Source: Escallonia rubra
Lineage: Eukaryota; Streptophyta; Magnoliopsida; Escalloniales; Escalloniaceae
Reading direction: 5' to 3'
DNA: 64,000 bases
NCBI GenBank assembly: GCA_033065855.1
Contig: JAVXUO010002288.1
Location: 310,001-374,000 of the forward strand
Position 1 is the first letter of the stretch. The number at the start of each line of letters is the position of its first letter. The position numbers and the translations under genes are program-made. A model generated the notes under the pieces. That model did not search any database. It had not been told where the DNA came from and worked only from the letters and a program-made list of their open reading frames with translations. Below, in pieces: positions 1 through 12,600 of this stretch.

Positions 1-117
1 TATGATCCTTATTCCTTGCATCCCTCCGCTTTTCCCTTTACTTCTCCATCCTACGAAATGAGCTTAAAGTGTACATAGTCAGGGGAGAGGAGTGGATCTG
101 GGACTAAGGGTTGAGTT

Positions 118-380
118 ATTTTTTTTTTTTGGGTGAAATGTCATTGTATTAATGAAAAAAGAATTATACAACAATATCCATATTCCAGCTATTCCTCAGC
201 TACACATTCTGTCTACATGCCAATTCTACCATCTCTGTTATTACAACTAATAAAAAAGAATGCGTACACTAATTCCCCAAACATTGCAAAGATTTCTGTT
301 TATGGCATTTCCAGGTATTTTTTCACATCCTCTTACTCTCCATTGGACCATTTACTTTATTATCTGTAGCAATGCTTCCT
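118..380 (-). mobile_element. 5'-truncated LINE tail (non-LTR retroposon)
   Basis: A 263-bp insertion lies between two copies of the 14-bp target-site duplication CTAAGGGTTGAGTT (104-117 and 381-394). It begins on the plus strand with a T run, so the element is inserted in minus orientation with its poly-A tail at the left. The sequence next to the tail (TTCATTAATACAATGACATTTCACCC on the minus strand, in pieces) has the look of plant L1-type LINE 3' ends. No coding sequence is left. The family call rests on the tail and the duplication; a SINE is less likely. Confidence 0.7.
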
Positions 381-394
381 CTAAGGGTTGAGTT

Positions 395-2001
395 TGAATA
401 TCTCTTACATTAATTTAACAAAATTTCACATCGGTACACAGCCCCCTAACAATTTCTTCTCGTTCCCGCCCATTCTGGGATGACACCTAACAGCCACATG
501 GGAAGCTTTTAAAACTTTTTCTTAAACGTCTGCCGATAGGGCAGCTTTACCATGATGCTAATTGCTAGATAGCTTAAATGAATCTTCTAAAGCATCACCT
601 TTTACCCTATCAAAACAATGAAATCTTATGTTAGTCATGAAGCATCTAATTTACTCTTTGCTTGTGCCATCTACCTATGAAATACTCACCCCTCTCTCAA
701 CTATCCATTAAAAAACCCACCCCAATGGTGAGAGAACAATGTCAAATGACACAAGTTCCCCTTCTTTGGGACAAGCTTGAAGCTTGTGGCCACACGTTGG
801 TGTTCCTCTAATGTTCCCTTAGATGTGTCTAGACATTCGTCAACAAACGCATATATGTATATCTAGAAGAAACTTTTATTAGCCACAAGCTTTGGCGTAA
901 GGAGGATATATGTGACGTGTAGACTGTAGTTTCACCGGGTTGAGGCTAGGTTGCAAGGATTGATCGTTTATTGCAGGTCATAATAAGATACAGCTGAAAT
1001 ACTTCATGAAAGCAAACTGTAATTAACCCCCTAGAAAATTAAATACAGAATCTGCAAGATCCTTTGTTCTATCCAATTGTTTGCAGGGTAAAGGACCAAA
1101 TTGCCACTTTGATAGGAATAAGGATTTTAACAAGACGGAACACCTAGAAGACAAAGAGCTTTGCTGACAAACTGTAGCATTGGGCAGCCACAGAGCATCT
1201 CCTATCAGCAACCACTTAGAACAAACAAATGCATGCCAGAAAGAACAAAGGGTCACTTGATATAGGTGAAGGTGAACAAGCACATCAAATATAGATGTAG
1301 CAACCTTGTGCATGAAGCACTAACAAACAAGATTTACAACACATGAAAACTATTTCAAGAATAACCCCATTGTAATAAGGCTGAATGCATATGCAACTTT
1401 TCAATCTCTTCTCGACTTATCGTTTCCTCTTTTCTTGATATTTGATGCCAGTTTCCAAGCAAACAACAAAATGAGAATCAAGGTTCCATTTCACACCAGA
1501 AAAGTCAGAGTCGGTTGAATATGCATTATCATGTAGAGATGACCCCCATGATATCTAACATAGGTGTGAATCTACTTGCGGCAAAATCATAATAGCCTGT
1601 TTGTCAATTCAAAGGGAAAAGCAGAAATCATGCTACTAAACACACACGTCAAAAAAGTAACAAAAGGGGGGAACTTAAAGAGATTAATAGTTCAGTGTAA
1701 ATGATTCCAGAGACAAGACTGCAAGTGCTGTGAGACAACAGAACAAGTATATTAAGACCAAACAGTAATATTTAAAAGTCTCCAAATTGAAGTTATCATC
1801 TGAACCAATTTGCATATACAAGCAACACTGGAACAGACATGGTCACTAAAACAGATTACCTTTTGCAAAGTCTAGGAAATAATACAAAAGCTTTGCACAC
1901 CCGAAAAAGGAATAAAGAAAGCGCCCCATTTGACTCCAAGCACTTGCAATCTAATTACAGTTAGGTCATGGCATTTCTAACACCGTATTTCCTGGAGTAC
2001 C
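395..2001. other. Intergenic DNA downstream of CENP-X
   Basis: I see no supported gene in this stretch. A 96-codon open frame on the minus strand (1023-1313) has no recognisable domain. The part next to 2001 should hold the CENP-X 3' untranslated region. Nothing repetitive was noticed apart from the LINE tail at its left. Confidence 0.5.
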
Positions 2002-5000
2002 TTAAAAGTCCAGCAGTAACTGTGGAAGAATCCTCTCGAGGTGAGTTGCTTCTATCTTACTAACACCCTCCGCTTCAGCTATAGTAGAAGCACGTTGAAT
2101 AGCCTCTGCATCACATGAGGACCTTTCTTAGATGGCGATGAAAAAAATACACAGAGCTCTAAGAAGCAAAGATCATATAACCTGCAACGAAGACTCGAAG
2201 AAGCTCACAGCTCAGCTTCAGTGCATTTGCATTGGCTGCATCAAATGTTCAAAATGGAAAAATACATTCAAATTGATTAATGAGAAACTTAAGCAAAATT
2301 TACCCTAATTTAATAGTAAATACATCCTACACTACGATCATTGTGACGGTTGGCGGTGGTCTCTTTTCTTTTTTGTGTTGGCAGTGAATATATTTGACCC
2401 TACAGTCAATGTCACGGTTGGGGGTGGTCTGAAGGGTTTGTTGGCATTAAACCTTTTCGGGGTTGATACCATGCTGAATATTTCATTATGAACGTGACAG
2501 TCTTTCCAGAGGATGGCACACATATATAATAAATAAATGATGAAAAATCGGATTGCAAGTTCTTATCTCTTAATCAGTCATTGTGTAATATTCAGTTTCT
2601 ATAGAAATTTGGTGGACATGAAGGGGCAATGGGGCCTGATGAGACAAGGTGTCCATGGAAAGGACGGCAAAGAGAGAGAAGAAACCAAGATAATTCATTT
2701 TACTTGGAAAGTTGTGCAGCTTTTGGTTTCAAATATTCTATTTTGTAATTAATTTAGAAATTAATTTTTGGTTTCGAATGCAGAAGGTAGTCGGATGAGC
2801 GGGATGGGCTGGCCTTGGATTCGGTTATGGGACTAATGGGATGGTGAGAGCAGTAGGGTTGTTTGTGTTGTTCTGATTGATGTGCTTTGGAGTGGTGGGA
2901 ATGCAGCAGAGTTATGGTTTTTGTTCGCTTTGTCCTGGCGTTGATAGTAATGTGACCATGAGGTTGCTGATGAGTTGCATAACAAACCTGCTGTTCTCTG
3001 GATTCACCCTCTTACTTTGGTAAGGTGCCAATCACATGTATTTCCATCCACTTATTGGACTTGATTAGGAAGGAAGGGTTAACATGCGGGGTCTCGTTGG
3101 TACTCATAACTCAGAGTATATGAGGACCCAAGCAATTGATTTGGTAAAAATTTAGGATTTTGCCATCAGACTGGGCCTCAGATAAAGTCACATCATATAG
3201 TGAATAACGTAGAAGAAGAGAGTCGATATACCGTAGCACCATTTATACTTTAGGAACCAAAGAGTACATCATAGAAGACTAGTACTCCAGTAAATTAGAC
3301 AATCCAGCATATATATCACTTTAAGAACTGATACTCACCGGAAGCAGGACGGTATTTCTTGGATGTCCCAGCTCCTACCTGTATTACATGATTGTAAAAC
3401 GTCAAGCATATGCCTTAAGCTGCAAAACACGAATACACTTCAGAGATTCTTCAGACCCGGCCACCTTGGTTCCAACCCATCAAGAACCTTTAGTGTATAC
3501 TACCATCAATATGTACACTAAACGGCAGATACAAGTGACGATCACAACACTAAGATAGACTATAACGTACGGTTGACTATTTTGTTACAAAACCAATCCT
3601 TATAGTATGGCATGATTGCATAATCCCCCCATTATAAATATGAAAATGCACCTCAGACCATGGCCAATCTTGAAACGTTATACCCTTGTCCAAAGTAGGA
3701 AAAGAAGTGTCAAACTGTGTTTTTATCCCAAACTAAGTGAGGGTACTTCTGGTGGGAAGGATGTGTAGTGAATATATAAATAAACTAAATGCGCCCAAAA
3801 GTTAAAGAAATGACATATAATACAAGGATAAAATTCTCCTAGAATGTGGAAGGTATATATGGCCCGCACACGTCAATGATTTTTCAAGATTTGTCTCTTT
3901 TGCTGCTGAGAAAAGAGAAAGCCGTAAAATGATCATTTCGGTCATCTTACAAACAAAAGAGAGAATTGTAAAAGAAAGATGAAAATAAGGAGTTGTAATA
4001 CCATATTCTGAGTATTTAGGTGACAATTATGTTAAGCTTCATCTCCCAAATTACGCAATTATTATCATAAGCTCATAACTCAACTCTAACCAATAATTAT
4101 TATTTAAATCGTGTACCAGCTTAATTTAGGGTGATTTCATTTGTTAAATCACAATTCACAACCTATCATGCCCTTCCTATCTCTGTCAAAACATAACATA
4201 ATCTTCCTGAACCTAATAAAGTACACTGACCAATCAAAATTTACATCATCCACCAATTAATGGTTAAGGCCATGTGAGTAATAATGCAAGACCAACTGGC
4301 AAACTTTGTGATTCATATCTCACGGATTGATATTTACAGTAAAATCTATTAAGAGTAATCACAAAACAAGTAAGATCAACCATTAAACGAATAATTACAG
4401 ATATGATAATGCAGTTGGTCTTAGACAAGGAAAGGGATATTAGCAAGTTCTGTTTACCATCTCAGGTGCTTGCTTTAGTGGGGGATTCCCGAGACTATCC
4501 TGATGCATGAAGCTTCCTGCTTGTGTTTGGATTTAAGCCTTGTAGAGCTTTTACTCCTTGTTTGGTTTAAATGCTTACCAGATATGTATAAAAACTAAAG
4601 GTTCATTACGTTTCTTTGAACATCATCACTAATTTTTACAAATACAATATAAGTCCTTGTAAGAACATGCTTGCACATGCACACCTTCATGCCTCGTTGT
4701 TGTGACCTTATCTAAGTGACATGACTAGATCTATTACTTTTAATCAATTTAGGTCATGTATCTAAAGATGCTTGAACAATATATTCTTGATTCAGAGTAG
4801 AAACTAAAACACTCGACCTTTACATGCTTAGTTGGGAACATCTACTTTGGAAGAGAAAGAAGTGAGGATCGAAAACCCTTAGGGCCACTTCTCATTATGC
4901 CTTTTCGGATCTTAGATAGTGCACGAATGAATGCATAGCACACGGAACACCTCTAATCTGACCCTCTTCCTTATTCATAGTTTAAAGCTTCTAGTCTTAG

Positions 5001-6065
5001 ATACTTAGCTCTGAAACTCCTCAATCGACTCTCCATTCTTTTTCCCGTTGACTTAAACTTTTTGCAAATTCCTAAGATAGCTTTAGTACCATGTAAACAC
5101 CACATTAAATTCAAAGAAATCTTGGATAAGTAAGTAGTGGTTGGCAAGTAAAGCTAGGGTAAAAACAATGCGTAATGCCAACACTTACGTGTACTAACTC
5201 TATCCTGGGATTTCGCAAAAGGTCAAATGCAGCAAATCAATGGAACTGAGGGAGTAGTTTATAGTTTATGCTTGTGATTAAATTTAACGTGTTATTACGG
5301 TCTCTCTCTTACTCGCTTAATTTTATTAAACATAACTACTCATTTCTTCCGATTCCCAACACACACACACACACACAAAATATTTGAATTAGGCTTCACA
5401 AATAAACATCATATATGGAAATAAAAACGAGTAGAGTTGTTTTTAGACAAGTGTTAACATTGTTGGTCCATTCTCTAACAATTTAAGTTTTTAGACAAGT
5501 GTTAACTTCAAATGATATCGTATATGTGGTTTGGTAAGGATTTGAGTTTAATTTTTCTTGCTTGCATATTTGGTTTCATTTGCTTTTTTTTTTTTTTAAA
5601 TACTTGGTAGTGGTGTATTTTGAAATGTCTCTCCACGTGCAATCAGGCTTGCACATGAGCGGGAGTTGGGGGAGTGTTAAGCATTATAACATTGTTAGGC
5701 TTTTAGAGCAAGTGGTAACTCAACAAGAGCAATCAATAAATGCATAATTCAATGTACCTCTCCATCCACCATGTCATTGCATTCGTTTTTCTCGCGCTCT
5801 GCAATGCACACAGAAGAATTTTTACATCAAAATCAAGCTTAAGCACCCATCAAAACACGGCAAAGTGAAACCGAGAAATTGACTCAAAATGAAACCTAGA
5901 GCTCTTTTCGTCCATACGAGCTTGAAGATTGAGTGAATTAAATCCTGCAAAAGTTACATCAAAAGATACCCAGATTTAACAAAAATTATACGCATTGTTC
6001 ATATGATTACACCTAGAGAAACAGGAAAAATACGAGAGTCGTACAGGATCAAAAGTATTGGTCAT
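2002..6065 (-). CDS. CENPX: CENP-X / MHF2 histone-fold protein, six exons
   Basis: CENP-X pairs with CENP-S in a histone-fold complex that works at kinetochores and with FANCM helicase in DNA repair and meiotic crossover control. Coding exons on the minus strand: 6045-6065, 5896-5944, 5758-5798, 3339-3378, 2182-2235 and 2002-2105. All junctions are GT-AG and the phases agree. They sum to 309 nt, giving 102 residues from ATG at 6063-6065 to TAA at 2002-2004. The N-terminal part reads DLIHSIFKLVW, the middle SCELLRVFVAEAIQRA, and the end HLERILPQLLLDF, the typical CENP-X C-terminus. A lysine-containing linker (VGAGTSKKYRP) joins the histone-fold helices. Introns of 2.4 kb and 1.1 kb hold no recognised gene. 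The tRNA-Thr gene starts 144 bp upstream on the other strand. The first exon is only 21 bp; its position is supported by frame and by the match of the next exon, but not by transcript data. Confidence 0.9.
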
Positions 6066-6208
6066 TGAAAGCAATGGCAACAGGAGAAGCAAGCAGTGTT
6101 TGTTTTGAAGCTCTGGCAAAGAGCGAAAAACAGTAGAAGAATATATATCAATTCGAATGATTTTTCCTTTATTAAATATAATAATTAGTCCTGTTCTTGG
6201 CCAAAGAA

Positions 6209-6280
6209 GCCCCTATAGCTCAGTGGTAGAGCGCCAGTCTTGTAAACTGGAGGTCTGTAGTTCGATCCTGCATGGGGGCA
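6209..6280 (+). tRNA. tRNA-Thr (anticodon TGT)
   Basis: A 72-nt gene folds into a full cloverleaf. The acceptor stem pairs GCCCCTA with TGGGGGC, followed by discriminator A at 6280. The anticodon stem is CCAGT/ACTGG (6234-6238/6246-6250) around the loop CTTGTAA, giving anticodon TGT at 6241-6243, which reads ACA threonine codons. The A box (TAGCTCAGTGG) and B box (AGTTCGATCC) of the internal RNA polymerase III promoter are intact. CCAA lies just upstream, AT-rich TATA-like sequence sits before it, and a T run near 6308 can serve as terminator. No intron. It is nuclear and cytosolic in type. Confidence 0.96.
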
Positions 6281-6945
6281 AAACCCCACTTAATATTTTC
6301 TCTCCATTTTTTTCTATTTTAATTTCAAGTGTACGACGGTTTGTGAATGAATTTAGTAAGACAACGTATATCTAACATGATATGTAAAACCTTCTATTCC
6401 ATCATTAGAATCAGGCAAAATGTTCACATGAGGTGGCTAGAGGCTGCCGTGTCGATTGTTAATTGCTCAGTTAACGCCTTCAGGTTTAACCTTACGTTCA
6501 GTCGCAGCTAGTTGTATGCCTAACTCGAAGTTTTTTGAATTGTGAACCTCCGATCATGGTTTAATTAAGAAACTTACATAAAAAATTGTCAAGTTTTTTA
6601 GTGATCTCCGGACTTGACTAAGAGGTGGCTAAGGTGGTAGTGAGGTTCAACAAAGATAGTTGCATGCTTGTGAGCGGCGAGTGTTGGCTACGGTATTTAG
6701 GCAAAAGGAAAGTCGTTGGAGTTAGTTTTGAGGCAGTGATTGGCGACATTAGTGTCGGCTCCATTTGGTGGCACTAGAAGTGGTTTAAACTAGTGGCATC
6801 TATGGTGAATAGAGAAAAGCAAAAAGAAGTGAATCGTAAATTCTAATCGATTAACCACACACCTACACTTGAAGGTTCATGATCTTGCTTTTTTCTTTTT
6901 TTCTTAGCATAATTTGAGAAAGTGGGTCATCCTAAATTAACTTAG
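6281..6945. other. Intergenic DNA after tRNA-Thr
   Basis: Apart from the T-rich terminator region near 6300-6320, I recognise nothing here. There is no long open frame on either strand, and no terminal repeats were found. Confidence 0.5.
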
Positions 6946-8190
6946 AATAAATTACATACGGCACTTTTGAGATTTACCCTAATATACACACGGCTCTACC
7001 TATCTTTTTTTATTACACTCCGCTTCCTGAGATTTGTACCCGCATTTCATGGAGCTACACAAACCTGACGGAAAGCCTGACTCAGTTTGGAGATTCTCTG
7101 ACAAACTATTTTTACTTTTTTTATACCCAATTTATCCTCCCTTTGTTAAGTCAAAACCAAGCTTGTCTTTTTAGGTTTTTAAACATCCAAATAATATTTG
7201 AAATTTAAATTGTATAACCAGCAATGCATGTCATACAACCAATAATGCACGTTGTACAACTACAGGAACAATTTACATTGCAAGTCTTATCAACCAAACC
7301 CAATAACATTGCTGCTAACCCCATCAATCCCACCCAATTTAGCACCACGGCCACCAAGCCTAAGCCGACAACACCCTCGACCAATCGCGACCCACTAACA
7401 GCCCCACCAACAACCATCACACAGCCCCGCGCCACCACCTACTGACAGGCCACCACCGCAACCACCACGATCCACCACTTGACAACACCATTCTGCAACA
7501 CCGCCGGCAACGTCCCACCTGGCAACACCCTGCAGCATCCCCAACGATACCCGCCAACGGCACCACCTTTAAAAACCTTATAGGATTAATTAGATTCCCT
7601 TTGTTAAGTCAAAACCAAGCTTGTCTTTTTGGGTTTTTAAACATCCAAATAATATTTGAAATTTAAATTGTATAACCAGCAATGCATGTTATACAACCAA
7701 TAATGCATGTTGTACAACTACAGGAACAATTTACATTGCAAGTCTTATTATCAACCAAACCCAATAACATTGCTGCTAACCCCATCAATCCCACCCAATT
7801 TAGCACCACGACCACCAAGCCTAAGCCGACAACACCCTCGACCAATCGCGACCCACTAACAGCCCCACCAACAACCATCACACAGCCCCGTGCCACCACC
7901 TACTGACAGGCCACCACCGCAACCACCACGATCCACCACTTGACAACACCATTCTGCAACACCGCTGGCAACGTCCCACCCGGCAACACCCTGCAGCATC
8001 CCCAACGATACCCGCCAACGCCCCCCCCCCCCCCTCTAAAAACCTTCTAGGATTAATTAGATTCCTCATTCCCCCCCCCCCGGCCGAATACAATTGTCTT
8101 GTTTGCAGTCTGCCCCTCACCAACTTTGAAAACCTTAAGTAGCCCCCTCAACTATAGATTCCTTACAGAGTTGGCCCCGTTTACCTAACA
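6946..8190. mobile_element. Degenerate non-autonomous MULE with internal tandem duplication
   Basis: The first 200 bp (6946-7150) match the terminal region of the 5.8-kb MULE at 52,655 in order: TAAATTACA, ATTACACTCCGC, TTTGTACCCGCAT, GGAGATTC and a CCCTTTGT block. They are clearly diverged. Then a unit of about 459 bp is present twice in tandem, 7140-7598 and 7599-8060, with only a few differences, ending in a C-run-interrupted stretch. Open frames on both strands (7205-7438, 7224-7445 and their repeats) are products of this unit and not genes. I could not find the matching right terminal repeat, so the right border is a guess. Confidence 0.55.
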
Positions 8191-8201
8191 GATAAATTCT
8201 T

Positions 8202-9511
8202 GGGCTAATTACACCTATGTCCCTGAGGTTTGGGGATAATTACACGCGAGGACATTAAGTTTCAAAATGTAACATACGTGACCAAAAACGTTAAAAAAAG
8301 TATCACTTCTATCCAACCGTCAGGATTCCGTCCAAAAAGTATAATTTTTGTCATTACGTATTTTGAAAATGGCAATACTATCCCCGTACAATATATCGTG
8401 AATAATTTTTATAATTTTCAAATTAGGATATCAAACCCTAATTTTATATCCTAATTTTCTCTCTCCACAATTTAAACCCTAGATCTGAAGTCACCGCTGG
8501 CAGCCCCCTGCCTCCGCCGCCAGCAGCCCCTTTCCCCCGCCCCACGCCGCCAGCAGCCCCCCTCGCCCCACCATCCGGTAGAACCACCCCACCACGTCGG
8601 TAAGCCCCTTGGCAAACCCAAGCTGCCGAGACGCCTCCGACAAGCGCCTTGGCAAACCCACGCCGCCAGCAGCCCCCCTCGCCCCACCATCCGGCAGAAC
8701 CACCCCACCACGTCGGTAAGCCCCTTGGCAAACCCAAGCTGCCGAGACGCCTCCGACAAGCGCCTTGGCAAACCCACGCCGCCGGCAGTCCCCCTCGCCC
8801 CACCATCCGAGAAAACAGAGATATTCACACAACCGCAAACACCACATATTGTCATCACATCCCTGCGCCACCCTCCCCCCCCCCGTAGCCGCCCCCCACC
8901 ATACCTACACACCATTGCGAACCACCATCCCAACTTCCGTGAGCCAACTACTCGGCACCACCGCCGTTACCCACCACCCCGTACCACTGCCATAACCCAC
9001 TTCTTTCTTCCCCAACCAAAACCCACCATCAATTCAACAGCCCAAGAAAGGCATCCTACCGTGATTCCGAGTTATGGCATGAAAGAGAGAGAGATGGGCG
9101 ATTCGTGGTGTCTTGCGGCAGAAAGGGGTCTTGCGGCATGGTGGGGAAGGAGGGATAGCGGCGACGTGTGGGGGAAAAGCGGGGGCGGGGCCGGCGTGGG
9201 GGTGCAAGGAGAGGTGGGGTGGGAGTACGGGGAAGCCGTGGCGTGGGATTGAATTTGAGAGATTGAATTTGAGAGAGAAAGGAGAGAGAACAAAAAAAAA
9301 AGATAAGATAAAAAAGAAAAATGGGAGGGGCAGAGTTTAAAGGGGCATAGTGAGTATTTTATTTTAAAGTCAAGGGCAATCAAGTCTTTTTGTCAAAACC
9401 GTTAAGTATTTTTGTATTCCGTTTGTCAACGGACATAAGTATTACATTTTAAAATTTTGTGTCCTCACGTGTAATTACCTCCAAATCTCAGGGACATAAG
9501 TGTAATTAGTC
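8202..9511. mobile_element. Non-autonomous MULE-type TIR element (1.31 kb)
   Basis: The ends are inverted repeats: left GGGCTAATTACACCTATG, right end on the other strand GACTAATTACACTTATG, with similarity running for over 80 bp including the CCCTGAG and GAGGACA blocks. The 10-bp direct repeat ATAAATTCTT flanks it (8192-8201, 9512-9521), which fits MULE target-site duplications. No transposase is present. The interior is GC-rich, with a 116-bp tandem repeat (copies start at 8541, 8657 and 8773). Long open frames on both strands here are low-complexity and not convincing genes. Its right end lies about 150 bp before the ATG16 start codon. Confidence 0.85.
8541..8810. repeat. 116-bp tandem repeat inside the MULE
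   Basis: Two full copies and a partial third begin at 8541, 8657 and 8773, each opening with CCCACGCCGCC. The spacing is 116 bp both times. The repeat is C-rich on the plus strand and explains the overlapping Gly/Ala/Trp-rich frames seen on the minus strand. Confidence 0.85.
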
Positions 9512-9664
9512 ATAAATTCTTTAGCTGTCACGTGCCTCGAACAAACCCCAAATATCGCTGCAATTTCTTGCAAGCCTTTCTTCTCCGCAACGCTTGATCA
9601 AAAAGCTTCGTTAGTCGTTCAATTTCAAAACCCTAAACCAACCGATTCTGGATTCCGTCATCAC

Positions 9665-12600
9665 ATGTAAGTACTTTAGCAAGCAGAACTCACTCGGTGT
9701 GTTACTATTTGCTCTCACATTACACAGAGCTTGTAGTTTATGATGATTGTTGATGTAAATTTCTAGGGCGCAGGAAGAAATCGCGATCGAAGCGATAAAG
9801 CACGCTGTGAAAGCGCTTCGGAAGCGGCATTTGCTCGAAGAAGGCGCTCACGGCCCTGCTTTTATTGCTCTTACCAGGCCTTTTGCTTCTCAGGTCAACA
9901 CTATATTTGTGTATGCTAAGAATAGGATTAATTTGATGTCATTTCCTTGCGTTGCCATATAATCATTATGGTGGACGTGAAAGTAGTATAGAGCTTTTTC
10001 CGAATTGTAAAGTTAATGGTTTATTTTTCCTATTTTGAGTAATACTGCGTTTAGTTGGATTTCCCCTTTAACTTTATGAAGTCCTAGGATAGGTTTTGAT
10101 ACATTTGAATACTAAATTGAACTCAGATATGAATCATAAACTAAATAAATATTGTTTGGCAAGTCAAGTTAGGGCAATAACAGTGAGTAAAGCTACGTTT
10201 ACATGAACTAAAAATGTCCTAGGAATTTACACAAAGTTAGAGAGGAAACATCTAATGGATAGGAGGGGTTGGTCTTATCCTTTTGATGAACTTTAACTCG
10301 TGTCTGCAGTTGCATCCATGTCCACATTAATGCCTGTGCTACATAGATTGCGACAAATTGCTAAGCCAGAAGACCTCAACTGCTCTGCTTGCTTTTTGGA
10401 AGACTATGTCTCTGTTTATGTTCCGTGAGCTTCATAAGCTGTTCTTAGAGTTCTGCTTGTGCATTGCTGGAACAAGCTGAATCTTAGTTCTCATTTATGA
10501 GCTTGTTGACCAAGGACCTGCCACAAGGTTCTTAAAATTTTTCTGCTGTTGGAGGGTGTTGAACATAGTTTGTTGTGGCATAGGTTGTTCCTAGTTAATT
10601 AAGGACCTAGATGGTTAAGAAGCAGCTTGGAAAGCAAGTTCAGATCATAAGAAGATGCTCATGTAATGACTTCTAATAAAAAGGTTCTGTAGCACTTAAG
10701 TCAAAATATTTACCAACTTTGGGAACTGCCTTCACATTTGTGGTTAGTTTCCTTGTAACCGGGCCATCTACATAGCATTCAGATGGTTGTTGCCTGCCAT
10801 GACTTGTTTCTACCTTTGAGGGTTTATAGGAATTCATTTTGCTTATCTTTGCTTTTTTTTCTCCTATAATTCTGCACAAAGGAAAGTTTGTTTGTTCTGA
10901 TCGAGTTTGTTGGTGTATTTCTTGAAGGGCTCGGAATGGAAAGAGAAAGCAGAAAACCTTGAACTTGAACTTCAGCAGTGTTATAAAGCTCAAGCTCGAT
11001 TATCTGAGCAGCTTGTAGTGGAAGTGGCCGAGTCAAGAGCTTCAAAAGCTTTAGCTGTAGAGAAGGAAGCTGGATTGACCAAAACGCAAAATGAGCTTAC
11101 TCAAGCAAGGTTCTAAGTCTGCCCCCGTACTTCTTCTCTTTCCCCTCACATGTTTGAGATGTGAGATTATTGTTGCAGGGATGAATGTTCTCGTTTAGCT
11201 GCACTTTTAGAAGAAAATACTAAAGGCCTAGATCTGCTTATAAGCGAGAACAAGGATCTTAAAGCACAACTTGAAGAGACGAAACAGAGAGCTAACAGTG
11301 CTGAGGCTGAAAATAGGATGTTAGTTGATCGTTGGATGTTGCAGAAAATGCAGGACGCCGAACGTCTTAATGAGGTAATCTTGGTATATTTGCAAATTGG
11401 ATATTAGTTATTTTATAAGTTCGACTTCATCTACGTAGGACCGTTATTGCTCGTTTATGACATTCACATTGCCTGAGAATCTGAGAAGTCACTATCGATT
11501 TATAGCAAGGTTGGACGTGATGAAAAAATGTAGAGCGACATGTAGTAGTTTCTTGGGAAAGTGACCTCCTTATTCGTCCGCAGAATGAAGAAGTTCGTGG
11601 CCACAATTTGGTCACTCCAAGCAGAACCTGAACATGCCATTTATGGCACAACCATGGGAGAGTCTACGGTGGTCCAAACCTCCTTCTGTACCGTGGCGGA
11701 TAGGAGCTTATATTTAAGATGAGTTGGATGAGATAATAGTAATAGTCCAGGGGAAACTGCAAGAAGCTTAGAGCTCCATGGATGGGCAAACCTGGTTGGG
11801 TATATGGAAGATGCGCATAAATGATGCTGTCTATAAACTAAGGTTGAAGTTGAATTGGCTGATCTAGGATCTGGTTTCCTTCGTGTAAGACCACCTTCGT
11901 GTTCTCAACTATTTTTCCATGCGTACTTTGGGCTACTACCTCACCATGAGGAAATGGTACCCAGGTTTTTTGTGTTTTCAATGAGAGATAAATGATTCCT
12001 AGCCAATTATTGGTAGCTTTGCCTTCCAGGAAAGAATACTGATCGTGTTTGCGGGGGATATTCTCTCAAAATTTTAGAGGCTCTGCTGATGGATCTCTAG
12101 GGGTGACTTGTTTGTTCTTTTTGTACGTTCTCGTTGAGAGCAAAAAATCCGGGGTAAACTTGAAATTTCACATCAAGGTTGAAGTTTACTGTGGGAGAAG
12201 GTTGAAGGGAAGCCTTTTCAGGTTACATGAGGTTCTTTTAGCTAGAAGACTTGATGGTGGGTGAGTTTGTTACCTCCCTACCCCGCACCCTTGCCGAAAG
12301 AACAAAGGAAACGGATAAATTATGAAAGAGAGGCTGCATTGTTTGCAGGGAAGGTGAGATTGAAGAGGAATGGATCTAACTGCGGCTTATAGTACTCAAA
12401 CCCAAAGGTGGTGGAGATGGTTTGCGGAAGTACATTGCTGGAGTAGTTTTCTAACACTCTTGAGTCCTATCAGGGGATCTGAGCGAGTTGTTGATTTAGA
12501 AAGAAGTAGTAGCCCTTTGAGCAGAGGTGTTGTGATTAATGCTATCTTCATTCATTTGAGTATTGTTTGTGCTTGGTCCATTTCACTGTGGAAGATTCCC

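Noticed and set aside
8444-9383. Long overlapping open frames on both strands (up to 175 codons)
   Set aside because: They follow a C-rich 116-bp tandem repeat inside a non-autonomous MULE; no domain and no codon bias for one frame.
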